Shown: positions 1 through 18,490, counted from the stretch's first letter. The stretch: 64,000 nucleotides of DNA from Sabellastarte sp. h YS-2021 (GCA_964017235.1 OZ024928.1:80285566-80349565); one strand, 5' to 3'. Notes: a model not told the origin generated them from the letters alone. A program made the numbers and translations.

Positions 1-1711
1 GAGTGATTTCGTCGAAATTTTCGACCCACAGGGTATCTAAGGAATGCAATCTTTGCAATTTTCAAAAAATTTTCCCCTCCCCAAAAATGGCGGCCATTTT
101 GAATTTTCGAATTTTTGCCAAAAATGGCAAAACACAAATTTGCTTCTATCTCCTTAACCGTGCGAGATAGAGCGATTTCGTCAAAATTTTCGACCCACAG
201 GGTATCTGAGCATTGTGCTCTTGGTAATTTTAACAAAATTTTCCCCTCCCCAAAAATGGCGGCCATTTTGAATTTTCGAATTTTTGCCAAAAATGGCAAA
301 ACACAAATTTGCTTCTATCTCCATAACCGTGCCAGATAGAGCGATTTCGTCAAAATTTTCGACCCACAGGGTATCTGAGCATTGTGCTCTTGGTAATTTT
401 AACAAAATTTTCCCCTCCCCAAAAATGGCGGCCATTTTGAATTTTCGAATTTTTGCCAAAAATGGCAAAACACAAATTTCCTTCTATCTCCTTAACCGTG
501 CGAGATAGAGCGATTTCGTCGAAATTTTCGACCCACAGGGTATCTAAGGAATGCAATCTTTGCAATTTTCCAAAAATTTTCCCCTCCCCCAAAATGGCGG
601 CCATTTTGAATTTTCGAATTTTTGCCAAAAATGGCAAAACACAAATTTGCTTCTATCTCCTTAACCGTGCCAGATAGAGTGATTTCGTCAAAATTTTCGA
701 CCCACAGGGTATCTGAGCATTGTACTCTTGGTAATTTTTAAAAAATTTTCCCCTCCCCAAAAATGGCGGCCATTTTGAATTTTCGAATTTTTGCCAAAAA
801 TGGCAAAACACTAATTTGCTTCTATCTCCTTAACCGTGCGAGATAGAGTGATTTCGTCGAAATTTTCGACCCACAGGGTATCTAAGGAATGCAATCTTTG
901 CAATTTTCCAAAAATTTTCCCCTCCCCAAAAATGGCGGCCATTTTGAATTTTCGAATTTTTCCCAAAAATGGCAAAACACAAATTTGCTTCTATCTCCTT
1001 AACCGTGCGAGATAGAGCGATTTCGTCGAAATTTTCGACCCACAGGGTATCTAAGGAATGCAATCTTTGCAATTTTCCAAAAAATTTTCCCCTCCCCAAA
1101 AATGGCGGCCATTTTGAATTTTCGAATTTTTGCCAAAAATGGCAAAACACAAATTTGCTTCTATCTCCTTAACCGTGCGAGATAGAGCGATTTCGTCAAA
1201 ATTTTCGACCCACAGGTATTTCAGCATTGTATTCTTGGCAATTTAAAAAAAAATTTCCCGTCCCCTAAAATGGCGGCCATTTTGAATTTTCAAATTTTTG
1301 TCAAAAATGGCAAAACACAAATTTGCTTCTATCTCCTTAACCATGCGAGATAGAGCGATTTCGTCGAAATTTTCAACCCACGGGGTATCTAAGGAATGTA
1401 ATCTTTGCAATTTTCAAAAAATTTTCCCCTCCCCAAAAATGGCAGCCATTTTGAATTTTCGAATTTTTGCCCAAAATGGAAAAACACAAACTGGCCTTAA
1501 CCGTGCCAAATAGAGTTATTTCGTTGAAATTTTCGACCCATAGGGTATCTAGAAAATGTACTCTTGGCAATTTTCAAAAAAATTTCCTTTTCCCAAAAAT
1601 GGCGGCCATTTTGAATTTTCAAATTTTTGCCAAAAATAGAAAAACAGGAATTTGCTTCTATCTTCTTAACCATGCCAGATAGAGTGATTTCGTCAAAATT
1701 TTCAACCCAAC
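1..1711. repeat. 169-bp tandem satellite, about 10 units, truncated by window start
   Basis: The GGCGGCC core recurs at about 91, 260, 429, 598, 767, 936, 1106, 1274, 1443 (mutated) and 1603, giving a 169-bp period. Two unit types alternate irregularly: one reads ...TATCTAAGGAATGCAATC, the other ...TATCTGAGCATTGTGCTC. The first seven units are nearly identical. Units from about 1200 onward are more diverged and the last is shortened, as expected at an array edge. Each unit holds a perfect 8-bp-arm hairpin (TTTTGCCA-AAAA-TGGCAAAA) and an AAAATGGCGGCC motif resembling a YY1 site. The array is stop-poor in several frames on both strands, which creates spurious 65-106 codon frames. It continues beyond the window. 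Confidence 0.97.
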
Positions 1712-2109
1712 CAATGCAAAAAGGCATGAAGCTGAAATAATTTACATCTACACTAACAAATATTTAAGCATCATTGATATATTTTACAAATGAAACAGGG
1801 TCTTGTAAGACTACTGTACAATTTGGGCAAAAGGTTCATGGGTGGACATTACACATGATAATGTGTGTTCTTCTATGCTATCCTGTTTCTATTCGCATCT
1901 ACTATCAACAGGGCGGCCGATTTCTAGTTGTTTATATCAATGATGTGTGCCAGGAAATGAAAAAGATGAGCACAGTGTCATATTTGATACTCACTTTAGT
2001 ATTTGATACCAAGCTATTAGACTGAATACAAATTTGATTAATTTTATTGCTTTTGAGCAGATATTGAGTCCTTTTACCATACATCCCTTGAACCCTTTGC
2101 AGGTATTGT
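1712..2109. other. Intronic sequence, nothing recognised
   Basis: AT-rich sequence between the satellite and the next repeat. An 83-codon frame at 1774-2025 has no recognisable domain or splice context. It is presumed to be ALK intron. Confidence 0.6.
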
Positions 2110-2430
2110 TTTCGTGAATAGCATCCTGCTGGGAGGATGGATATCTTGTAAACCATAAAGTGCAGCAAGTTTATTCTTGGTAAGAATATTGGTTGGTGAT
2201 ATAGCAATGCAACATATGGATGTTATATTGATTTGACCTTAGACCATTGCCATAGTGATTTTGACAAAATCTTGTCTAGGTCATATCTTGGTAACCATAA
2301 GGTGTAGGAAGTTCATATTTAGCCATGACATTGGACTGGGGTGTAGGTGTGTAAAATCATGGTCTGACATTTTTCATCATTGACCTTGCCATAGTGTCTT
2401 TGACCTACTAAATGTTCTCTTGGAAAGTGT
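2110..2430 (-). repeat. About two units of a ~140-bp dispersed tandem repeat, reverse orientation
   Basis: Phrases such as 'ttgtctaggtcatatcttggtaac' shortened, 'aggtgtaggaagttcat' and 'gaccttgccatagtg' are the reverse complement of the units repeated at 28150-28890 (cacaccTACA..., CCTACCAAGTATCAACTTCC, CACTACGGCAAGGTC). About 2.3 diverged units are present. Confidence 0.8.
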
Positions 2431-3139
2431 TTTCCAGATTACAGCTTCATTTGAACTGAAAACACCATATATACTGCAATGGGGATGTATAGTTGCAGCA
2501 CTACTATGGAAGTGTCACTTCTCTGAATTCTTAACTGAACTGTAGTGGGGATATACTGTTACCCAAATCCTTTGATTAGTAATGTAAAAATAACGTCATA
2601 TTCAACAGTGAGGAGATACGATATATCCAGGTGATCATTCACAATTGGAGATTAGAACATGGATTGTAATACCACAGGCCCAGCACTTACTACTTTAATA
2701 AAGCTACAAGTGTATCATCAACTGATTCATCAATACACTGTAAACTTTAGAAGTATAATTGATCATATATGTATCAATTATACAAAATTAAATTTGTACA
2801 GATGTAATCAGCTGTATCAGTGTAAAATTGACATGTCACACACTGACAGACTATGTCTGGTATCCATGTATTCACCTGGACTGTTTGGTACAGGCATCTC
2901 TGATGCTGTTTTTAAACAAGGTTATTAGTAGTTGTCATAGAATTTACTCATGCAAGTGTGCCTAAATGCTTGAAAAAAAGTATTAATAACTTTTTGCCCT
3001 CCTTATTTTTATAGAATTCTAGTATTCAAGGGTTTTCTTTGCCATTGTGTCCTGTGTTTTATGCATTGGAGTATTTTTTCTACACAAGACCTTAAAAGTT
3101 ATTTTATTTCACATTTACCTTTTTTAAGTATTCAAAATT
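2431..3139. other. Intronic sequence, nothing recognised
   Basis: AT-rich, no recognisable coding or repeat signature. An 89-codon frame at 2659-2928 has no supporting motif. Confidence 0.55.
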
Positions 3140-4030
3140 TTTAATTTAACCTCAGTTTATGACTCAAAAGTTGCTGTAAATATTAGAAATGTAAAATCAC
3201 AATTAACAACCATTATAGAAAAGGAATGGAAGTTAGAACTAGAAAGCAAGCCAAAGCTAAGACTTTACAAAACATTTAAAACAACTTTCGAAACCGAAGG
3301 ATATCTTTACAGACATCTTAAACGACAAGACAGATCTCTTTTGGCTCAATTTCGAACAGGTGTTTTACCTCTAAGAATTGAAACAGGAAGATATCAATTG
3401 AAAAAACATCCAAATACTGAAAGCTTCAGAAAATTAAATGTTGAAGAAAGAACTTGTTTAATTTGTAACACAGGTGACATTGAAAATGAGATCCATTTTT
3501 TTTATGTAAATGCAGTGCATATGAGATCCCAAGACATAATTTGTATAACATAATTGAGAAACATTTTCCAAATTTTCGAAAAATGTCTGATGAAGATAAA
3601 CTTAGTATTATTCTGAAGTCAAATGATAAGGAACTTGTAAGTTTTATTTGTGATTCATGGAAGATTAGACAAAATGTTACTGCCAAGTGATTAAATTTTA
3701 GGTTATATTAATATTGATTTATGCACTCTTTTGTTGAGAAAAACATGCTTAGTTATATATTGTGTTTTCCTTTACTAGTAGGTATATTGTTAAACTCTTG
3801 CAAATAATTAGATATTATTATCTGTATATTGTTCTTTTAGTATGTCAAAGACTGTAAAATATTGTCCATTTATAATTCTTATAGCAACCACTATTATGAA
3901 GTATTACTTACAAAAGTGACATATTAGTCCATTGGGGCTGGGCAAATTGTTTACTGTCTTATTTGATTATTGTTAAATGTATTTGCATGTCACTATAATA
4001 AATAAATTCTATTCTATATATAATTGTCTC
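3140..4030 (+). mobile_element. Non-LTR retrotransposon (LINE), 5'-truncated 3' end
   Basis: The frame is open from about 3160 to 3551. It contains the C-terminal region typical of LINE reverse transcriptases: an arginine-rich stretch (YLYRHLKRQDRSLLAQFRTG), then IETGRY, then a zinc-binding-like segment starting CLIC and continuing ENEIHFFYV. Downstream non-coding sequence ends near 4015-4030 with AATAAATAAATTCTATTCTA, a usual kind of LINE 3' terminus. The Cys expected after EIHFFYV is not intact, and only the last few hundred bases of the element are left. It is a dead 5'-truncated copy in the ALK intron. The clade is not certain. Confidence 0.8.
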
Positions 4031-5400
4031 AGCACTCCAATATAACTTAAGCAATAATGTATTGGAAATGGGAAGAAGAGCTTAAGACGGAGTTTATTAA
4101 ATCCTGCACACATAACTAATTAACTGAAAGCCTTGTTCAATCTGCTAAACTGCTAAAAGTTTCAATTGAGAGAATTTAATCAGACTCAACTGAGAAAATT
4201 CTTAATAAAACATAAGTGAAAATAGATAGTAATTGTTAAAACATAAGTGAAAATAGATACTTATGAAGGAACTACTCTCAGCTTATCGAATATTACCGTG
4301 CAAATGCACCAGACAAAATGCATTCTTTGAAAGTTGTCGCTAGTATTCAAAAGAAGAAAACAACTCTTGAGTCTGGTGACAGTGGGCGATATATAGACAG
4401 TTTGCAGCCTGCATCTTGATTGCTATCATGTATAATTTTGAGAGAACTGAAAATATAAGAAACAAACCTTAAATCTAAAGAAATTCTTTTTTTATCACAT
4501 ATTTTTGTAGATTTTAAGGCTTTCTTGGTCAAAACTGATTGGTTTTGTTTTGATATTTTTTGTTGTTGTTTCCTGTTAGTGGTAATTTGATTGGGGATGT
4601 ACTGAAAATTAAATATTTTTGGAATATGGTAAGCAGAAAGTCAGTGAAAGACTTAATAATCAAACTATGTGCCGGTTGTACATTAAATAAGATCAGAGGT
4701 TTAATACAGTCACAAAAATCACAAATTTCTCACAACTCAAGGAAATAGAAGAGGCTTTCCACACAGGCAAATTCCATTCTCAGGCGATTTTCACACTTTT
4801 CTACCTTAGATTGAGGTCAGTATTGCTTTCTTTATAATTAGATAATAAACTTCCCCTGCATGTTGCTACAAATAGTCCCTTCGCATAATAATTTCATCCC
4901 ATATAATCGTATCCGAGTTCTTCAAATTAAGAATGTGGTAAAAAGCAGGTTTTAATGGCTGCTTCAAGTCATTTTGGTAATCAAAATATGAAATATGTCA
5001 GATATTTGTAGCCATTCATGCTCTTGATATTCTTTGAAGTTCCCCAGAAATGATGACTTTGTGCCCCCATATTTTGTCCTTTTCAGCATGATAATTACTG
5101 CAGACCACTAGTGATAATTGTTTCCTTTGCAACTACAGTCCTACTCACAATGTCCGGTTCTAATACCTTGGCCAAAAAAGGCAGTTGTGTCTTATACCAA
5201 TGACTATTGCTAAATATGACTGTGAAAACAGTCTCAACCAATTGTGGTGGGATATACCAGTTTATATCTTGTTGATATTTCTGGTGTTATAGTGAAATAC
5301 CCATCTCGTTTCCTAACAGGATCACTCCTCATAATTATTCAATTATAAGACAAAGACTTCAGTTCCTAGGATAGAAATATATAGCGTTTCCTTGTTTTTT
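4031..5400. other. Intronic sequence, nothing recognised
   Basis: AT-rich sequence without a long frame, RNA gene or recognised repeat. Short local direct repeats (for example AAAACATAAGTGAAAATAGATA near 4205 and 4238) are present. Confidence 0.55.
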
Positions 5401-5789
5401 ATGTCAGCTGACTTGTCAGTCAGCTGACATTATGTCATCACTCTGCGGCGTGGGGGTACGCGTACGCATCCGCGTGAACAACTTCTTCTCCAAAACTACA
5501 AGGCCTAGAGACATGCTGTTTTTTTTAAAAGATACCTTATCTATCGAGGATGAAAAATTGTTCAAGGCATGCAAATCTGTCTGTTCGTCTGTGTGCTAGA
5601 GACATTACAAGGGGGGTACCCCCACCAAAAGTGTGAAAATTTCAACTTTTTATCACAATTTTCTCAGTGACTATTGCAGGGATTTCTCTCATATCTTGCA
5701 TATATGTACTAGGCCAGAGGTAGATTCTCTTGTGTGAGTATGAGACCTGGATCTGTCTTACTTTTTTTTTAATAAATTTTTTTAATAAT

Positions 5790-7400
5790 TTTTAATGCAT
5801 TAAAATTCATGAAATCATGCACTAAATCACTTATAACTTCAAAAGTGTTGCATTTACAGCATTTTGTGAAAATATGTTGTTCAGCTACTTTTTTCATAGC
5901 TACAATATGGTGAGTAAGTCGGGTGTCTGTCTCAATAGCTAAGTGAGTAATAGCTACTTTTGGGCTTTTCAGTAACTTCCATTATGAGTAAAATCACTTG
6001 TAACTTAAAAACTATTGCATTTAGAGAATTTCGTATAAATATGTTATTCAGCTACTTTTGGGCCAGCTATAACATAGTGAAATTTCAGACCTGTAGCTCA
6101 TGGCGTAGCTGAGTAATAGCTACTTTTAGGTTATCACTGTTGAGTAAATCGCTTATAACTTGAAAACTATTGCATTTAGAGAATTTCATATAAATATGTT
6201 ATTCAGCTACTTTTGGGTCAGCTATAACATAGTAAAATTTCAGACCTGTAGCTCATGGCATAGCTGAGTAATAGCTACTTTTAGGTTATCACTGTTGAGT
6301 AAATCACTTATAACTTGAAAAGTGTTGCATTTAGAGCATTTTGTTAAAATATGTTATTCAGCTACTTTTTTCATAGCTACAATATGGTGAGTAAGTTGGG
6401 TGTCTGTCTCAATAGCTAAGTGAGTAATAGCTACTTTTGGGCTTTTCAGTAACTTCCATCATGAGTAAAATCACTTGTAACTTAAAAACTATTGCATTTA
6501 GAGAATTTCGTATAAATATGTTATTCAGCTACTTTTGGGCCAGCTATAACATAGTAAAATTTCAGACCTGTAGCTCATGGCATAGCTGAGTAATAGCTAC
6601 TTTTAGGTTATCACTGTTGAGTAAATCACTTATAACTTCAAAACTATTGCATTTAGAATATTTTGTTTCAATATGTTATTCACCTATTTTGGGGTCAGCT
6701 ATAACATAGTGAAGTTTCAGACCTGTGGCTCATTTCATAGCTGAGTAATAGCTACTTTGAAGTTCTCACTGTTGAGTAAATCAGTTATAATTGGAAAACT
6801 ATTGCATTTACAGAAATTTGTGCAAATATGTTATTCAGCTACTTTTGGGTCAGCTATAACATACTGAAATTATAGACCTATAGCTCATGGCACAACTGAG
6901 CAATAGCTATTCTCAGGTACTGACTGTTGAGTAAATCAGCTATAACTTGAAAAATATTGCATTTGGAGTATTTTGTTAAAATATATTGTTCACCTACTTT
7001 TGGGTCAGCTATAACATAGTGAAGTTACAGACCTATAGCTCATGGCATAGCAGAGCAATAGCTATTTTCAGGTTCTCACTATTGAGTAAATCAGTTGTAG
7101 CTTGAAAACTATTGCATTTACAGTAGTTTGCTTAAATATGTTGTTCACCTACTTTTGGGTTAGCTATAACATAGTAAAATTTCAGACATGTAGCTCATTG
7201 CATAGCTGAGTAATAGTTCCTTTGAGGTTCTCACTGTTGAGTAAATCAGTTGTAACTTGAAAACTATTACATTTAGAGTAATTTGTTAAATATGTTATTC
7301 ACAGAATTTTTGGTCAGCTATAACATAGTGAAATTGCAGACCTCTATGTCATGGCATAGCTGAGCAATAGCTACTTTCAGGTTCTCACTGTTGAATAAAT
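5790..7400 (+). repeat. ~155-bp tandem array, about 10 units
   Basis: The CAGCTATAACATAGT motif recurs at about 6064, 6219, 6541, 6695, 6851, 7006, 7162 and 7315, a 154-161 bp step. Each unit carries TAGCTACTTTTGGG, GTTGAGTAAATCA and AACTTGAAAACTATTGCATTT. The first two units differ in reading 'tttcatagctacaatatggtgagtaag' (27 bases, here only described) where others have the CAGCTATAACA form. The same units occur in reverse at about 47500-48560. Confidence 0.93.
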
Positions 7401-7589
7401 CATTGTATCCACTGGATAGCCGCAGTGTGTAGAGAGAGATTTCACCATTACTGCTCTGATGAAAAAAAATATTATAGCTAGCTTTCTTAAGTTTGCAGTA
7501 TATATTAATAACCATAAAATGTTGTCTGGGAATATTTTTGGCCTCATTTTGAGAAACAAGATGGCCGCCACAGGTGTTTTTTGTCAGTC

Positions 7590-8165
7590 ATGAAAAGTGC
7601 TTATATCTCCCTTATTATTGATCCTAGAGGTTTGGGATGATAAACCAACCTGTAGGAAATCATGGGGTGGGAATCTTTTGGTGTGGTCAGATTTGACCTT
7701 CAATGACCCCTCCTTCAAGGTCAAACAAGGATAGCCAAACTTAAAAGTGCTTATAACTCGCTTATTATTGGTCCCAGAGGTTTGGGATGGTAAACAGACA
7801 GGAAGTCATGGGCTGTGAATCTGTTGATATGGTCCGATTTGACCTTGGAACCCTCCTTCAAGGTCAAATGAGGATAGCGAAAATTGAAAGTGCCTACAAC
7901 TCACTTATTATTGGTGACAGAAATTTGGGATGGTAAACCATCCCATAGGAAATCATTGGCTCGGAATCTTTTGGTATGGTCAGATTTGACCTTTGGACCC
8001 CTCCTTCAAGGTCAAATGAGGACAGCCAAGCTTAAAAGTGCTTATAACTCATTTATAATTGGTCCTAGAGGTTTGGAATGGTAAACCATAGGAAATCATG
8101 GGCTGGGAATATATTTGTGTGGTTAGATTTGACCTTGGACCCCTTCTTCAAGGTCGAACGAGGAT
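7590..8165 (+). repeat. ~147-bp tandem array, about 4 units
   Basis: CTTATTATTGGTCC-like cores recur at about 7610, 7761, 7904 and 8053. Each is followed by AGAGGTTTGGGATGG, GGAAATCATGGGCTGGGAAT and TCAGATTTGACCTTGGACC. A GATGGCCGCCA motif immediately precedes the array (about 7560). The same array recurs at about 61140-61570 and in reverse at about 46310-46520. Confidence 0.92.
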
Positions 8166-8452
8166 ATTGCATTTGTAGTATTTCTTTAAATATGTTTTAA
8201 CCTATTTTTTACACTTAAACAATTACCTTGTTATTTTCCTTCATAATACCATTTACAGGGCACAACTTTTTTATCCTTTTCTTCTGTCAGCTTCGGAATT
8301 TCTTTCAAACTTGCTGTTCAGTTACCATTTACTGTATTTCTGTACAGCCCTTTTCCTGAGAATTATTCTGTCCTCTAATCACCTTCACAAATCAAAAACA
8401 CTCAGTCAGCTGACACAGTGCCCGTTCACGGGCACTCTCCTCTTGTTTAGAT

Positions 8453-8950
8453 AAATACTCCACAGACAGTTGAAGAAACAATTATTACAAGTGTTTAGGA
8501 GTCTATTGCAGTAAAGGAAATAATTATTAGTGTTCAAGAGCCTGATAACAGTAAAATCATAACCTGTAGTCAGGAGCCAAAAACAGCTAAGGTAAAAACA
8601 GTTATCAGTGGTTCTGGAGCCAATGACAGTAAAATAACAATTATTACCCGTACCGATAGCCAATGACAGTGAGGTTAACAATTATGACGAGTGTTCAGAA
8701 ACCAATGATACCCAAGGAAACAACTATTATCAGTGTCCGTGGGAATCAATGATAGTTAAGGAAACAATTATGACCAGTGTTCATGAACCAATGTTAGGCT
8801 AGGAAACAACTATTGTTGTTGTTCAGGAGCCAATGACAGTTAAGAAAACAATTATTACTAGTATTGAGAGCCAATGACAGTTAAGGAAAGAATGCTTATC
8901 AATATTCGGGGATCAGTGACAGTTAAGGCATTAGATAAATACAAGTGTTT
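8453..8950 (+). repeat. Degenerate ~60-bp minisatellite
   Basis: AGCCAATGACAGTTAAGGAAACAATTATTAC-type units (described here in two parts: AGCCAATGACAGTTAAGG and AAACAATTATTACNAGTGTT) repeat eight to ten times with heavy decay. The array starts directly after the 3' hairpin of the preceding element, so it may be part of that element or flanking. Confidence 0.8.
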
Positions 8951-15211
<6,261 letters not shown>

Positions 15212-17100
15212 AGCAGGTAGTCTACAGTGAACCTGTTGTGACAGCATATGATGTACACAGTTAACTGAATAGATAGAACCACAGTAAGTTTAAGTTTTGC
15301 ATCAGGGGAACCAGTTCTGTGGTCCCAATATTGTTTTGTGTATTTATATTCAGCACAATATCTACTTTACAACAGAACTTAAAGTGCTATTTTACCCATC
15401 CAGAATGCAGAAGTACAGCTCAAACTCAATCAAGACTCACAATACCCTAACTGGTAGACATAGTCCGATGTGACAATTTATCCACAATTTTAGGCAGATA
15501 CTGGGATTTGAACCCAATCACAGAGGACGAACATCTTAATTAACACCAGTTTAAGTGTCAGAAGATGCTGTACTTTTACATTGTACTTGATCATAGCTTA
15601 ATCTAACTTGTGCAGGTAATGGAACTCCTATGTGTGCAAAATCTATGGTACTAAAATTTTTATTGTCTGAACTTTTGTTGTCCAAATATTCAGATTTGTA
15701 AACTTAATTCACTTCTCCCAAAACTCCATTATTGACACACTGAAGAGGTTTTTTTATATTATTAAGAAATGGTTTCTTATCCGAGTACAATATTCTATCC
15801 TTGAAATAGGAGCATAACAGAAGGTTTGGCTGTGTCTGATGGTGATTAGGTCGAGATAATCTTAACAGAGCTTTCACCAAGCAAATCAAAGATATCACAT
15901 TTGTCAGACTTGTAAAATAAAATATGGTTCTTGTCAAGAGATAAGCTTGAGAAGATTTGACAATACATTTACAGTTCCTTGTTTTCTCAGCTCTGAGTTT
16001 ATTGGCTTCTGTCAGCGCTATGAATAAATTGCATAGGTTTCTTCATAGAAAGAGTTCGGGTTATTATCACAGGGTGTTTGCAAATATATATATGGCATTT
16101 CTTGATGTATTGATGTATATAAGATAAACTGTCATTTATGGTTAGTACGAATGTGCATGTGTAATTTAGCATTTATGTCTGATAGTGTGTACTTGATTTA
16201 TGCTGCTTACATATCTAATGACAATTGTTCTGTTTAAATCATGGAGTCTCATTGTGTATGGGCTTCAGATGCAGCCTTGATATCCATACTGTATCAAGTT
16301 ATGGGTAGTGGTGGATATTGTAAAATTTGAGAACCTTCAGAGAAAGCTCAATACAAAGAGATAACTCTAAGAATACTTTATTATAATGTCCTCTTACAGA
16401 GCAGATATTCACATTTTTTTGGTAAAACAGCAGGTTAATTATTAACACAGAGAAGTGGAAGATAATATAATTATGTATCAGAATACAAGAAGTGTCTTAT
16501 TAGCACAAACTCTTTGCATGTAGTTAGTACCTAAAAAACACACAATGAATCTCGCCAGATAGTTCCACTTGAAATTTAAAAAAGAAGCTCTCACTGTGAC
16601 CCTTCTCACTTCTCTCCCTTTAACTGGTTTGCACTTAAAGACCCTGCTAGAGACCTTCCACGTCTTTTGTATATATTGTTCTGCATTGTCACCTTTTGTG
16701 TGCAATAAGTGTGAAATATTTGTTAAAACGCAAAAAAGGGGAAAAAGAAACTCAATCAGGATCTAAATTCAAATCATCTTTACATAAGGCCGAGCCATGG
16801 GTAGTAGACCCCACCTTGTGTGGAAACATCACCCAGATCAGATAGTTTTCCAGGTTTGTGCATAGACAAATCCAGTTCCAATAATCTCGCCCCTCTCGTT
16901 GAAGGAGAGGGGAGATAGGGAAATAAATGTGCTCTTAAAAGTGTAAATGTTGTCCTTTCAAAGGGGAATGTCTGTCTGGAGAAGACATTTCTATTTACTT
17001 TTATCTGGGGGAAAATGTTGCAAACATTTAAAGCGCTTTCTATGTTGGATGTTTGATTTCAATAAATGAAAATGTTTGTGTCTTACGTAATTTGTTCAGT
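15212..17100 (+). other. ALK: ALK 3' untranslated region (extent uncertain)
   Basis: No supported coding sequence. Candidate AATAAA signals lie at 15916-15921, 16023-16028, 16922-16927 and 17061-17066, so the transcript may end at any of several sites. Short frames on either strand (15704-15937, 16478-16766) lack motifs. Confidence 0.5.
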
Positions 17101-17548
17101 AATTTCATCTGTATAACTTTGTCATGATAAATAGGATAGCTTATCAGATCTAGGATAGCAGGAGGAAAAGTAATTTGACAACATGTATTTTAAAACTTCA
17201 GCCTGTTAATACAGTGTACACATGATTCTGGCTTTGTTTAACTAAAAATGCTAGTTTCTTGTTAAAACTTGTATTGTCGTTTCTTATTAATCAATGAATC
17301 ATGTGCTGCTCTTTATATCATCATTTGGCTGAAAGTGAGGAATTAATGATTTTTATGCATTTTCAAGTTTTACATGCAATTAAAATATGGCACCAAAAAT
17401 ATGCCATGGCAAGGATTTCTTGTTATGATGTAAAACTTACTAACATTTTGCCAGACTTTTTATCTCTCTTTGAGCACGCTCTTACCTTGTAATATTTATT
17501 GTGGTGTGTCTTTTAGTAGACACATACACCAATTTCAACTTTATATTT

Positions 17549-17639
17549 CATTTTTATCCTGGCTGAGATTATGAATGCTAGTTTTTATCCTGGCTGAATT
17601 TATGAATGCTAGTTTTTTTCCTGACAGAATTTGTGATAG
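17549..17639 (+). repeat. 31-32 bp tandem repeat, left part (split by transposon)
   Basis: Units of the form CTGGCTGAATTTATGAATG plus CTAGTTTTTATC are spaced 31 bp. The array stops at 17639 and resumes at 18406, so the element at 17640-18405 was inserted into it. Confidence 0.85.
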
Positions 17640-18405
17640 TCTGGTTCCCGACCTCTGCAATATATGGTCAGGTATCGCCCACCATCTTGGGTACTACGTT
17701 TCCGTAGTTACCACCTAGCAATGATCAAGAAGAAATTAAATAAAAATATTTCTAGTTAACACATTTGGTGCACATTTTGACACAATATTCCCCATTTACT
17801 GTGTAATGATATCCCATAATAATTAAACAATATTTGTGATAAACAAAAAATGTGCATCACTTTAAGTGCTGTCGATCCTCTATTATCACCCAAAACCACG
17901 TATTTGCTTTTAAAGAGTATTGTCTTCTCAAAATATTTTTAAGATCAATTGCCATTATTTGATGTTATAAGGAGGTCCTCGGTGGCCTAGTGGTTAGCAA
18001 GTTTGGCATCTAATCATAGGCTGTCACCTCTGTGGGTTCGAGTCCCACAAGTGGCAATGCTGAGGACCTGTCCCAATATGACCCAGGCTGTTGAACGGGA
18101 CGTTAAACCCCAACTTTGACTTTGATGTTATAAGTCCAATAATATATGGTAAAAATATTTAAATACATATAAAATGCATATGAATAATTGAAATAACGAT
18201 TGAGATTTCCCGATATTAATGATGCATTCTTTTGGTTCTTCAGCACTGGTACTTACTAGTTCACACCCTGGAAAAATGCCGTTGAAAATGCAAACAACTG
18301 TTTTGTGGGAAAATAGCACCATCTCACGACGTAAAAAAGAATGCAGCAAGGCCATCATGGGCGATACCAGTCCCTTATTGTTAAAGGTTGGCTGGTTCCC
18401 TGTCT
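17640..18405 (-). mobile_element. Non-autonomous DNA transposon (family M1), contains a SINE
   Basis: Its ends match, in reverse complement, the ends of the 2.4-kb element at 49262-51627: CTGGTTCCCGACC...GGTATCGCCCACCATCTTGG on one side and CAAGGCCATCATGGGCGATA...GGTTGGCTGGTTCCC on the other. The GGTATCGCCCA/TGGGCGATA segments form subterminal inverted repeats. Internal sequence around AAGTGCTGTCGATCCTCTAT is also shared. The 62-codon frame at 18219-18407 inside it is not supported as a gene. It is flanked by AATTTGTGA on both sides, but that is also the unit of the host tandem repeat. Confidence 0.85.
17972..18120 (+). mobile_element. tRNA-derived SINE with perfect 14-bp target duplication
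   Basis: A head of tRNA type is visible: A-box-like TGGCCTAGTGGTTAGCAAG, a perfect B box GGTTCGAGTCCC inside a GTGGG/CCCAC stem, and an outer stem AGGTCCTC/GAGGACCT. The tail reads GACGTTAAACCCCAACTTTG. The target site TTTGATGTTATAAG is repeated exactly at 17958-17971 and 18121-18134. It is nested in the M1 element, so it is younger than it. Confidence 0.95.
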
Positions 18406-18490
18406 AAATTTGTGAATGCTAGTTTTTTATCTGGGCAGAATTTGTGAATACTAGTTTTTATCTAGGCGGAATTTGTAAAATGCTAGTTAT
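18406..18490 (+). repeat. 31-32 bp tandem repeat, right part
   Basis: AAATTTGTGAATGCTAGTTT units continue here at a 31-32 bp step after the M1 insertion. Confidence 0.85.

Larger units (their letters stand above)
5401..8452 (+). mobile_element. Hairpin-capped element with two internal tandem arrays (pearl/Helentron-like, non-autonomous)
   Basis: The left end is a 30-nt perfect stem-loop at 5401-5430 (12-bp arms ATGTCAGCTGAC). The right end repeats the same GTCAGCTGAC core at 8405-8414, followed at once by a second hairpin at 8417-8436 (AGTGCCCG-TTCA-CGGGCACT). Between them lie a leader with GTACGCGTACGCATCCGCG, an array of ~155-bp units (about 5790-7400), a unique segment, and an array of ~147-bp units (about 7590-8165). 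No protein is encoded. Subterminal shared palindromes, a 3' hairpin and internal tandem repeats are features known from bivalve pearl elements and Helentron-associated elements. Family membership is inferred. Related sequence lies at 46300-48925 (reverse) and 60770-61660. Confidence 0.75.

Noticed and set aside
115-1727. Many 65-106 codon frames on both strands
   Set aside because: They follow the 169-bp satellite unit, repeat with it, and have no start or splice context.
17972-18068. A tRNA gene (A and B boxes, cloverleaf-like stems)
   Set aside because: Insert length, tail sequence and flanking duplication show a SINE; the same applies at 20354, 40980 and 55773.
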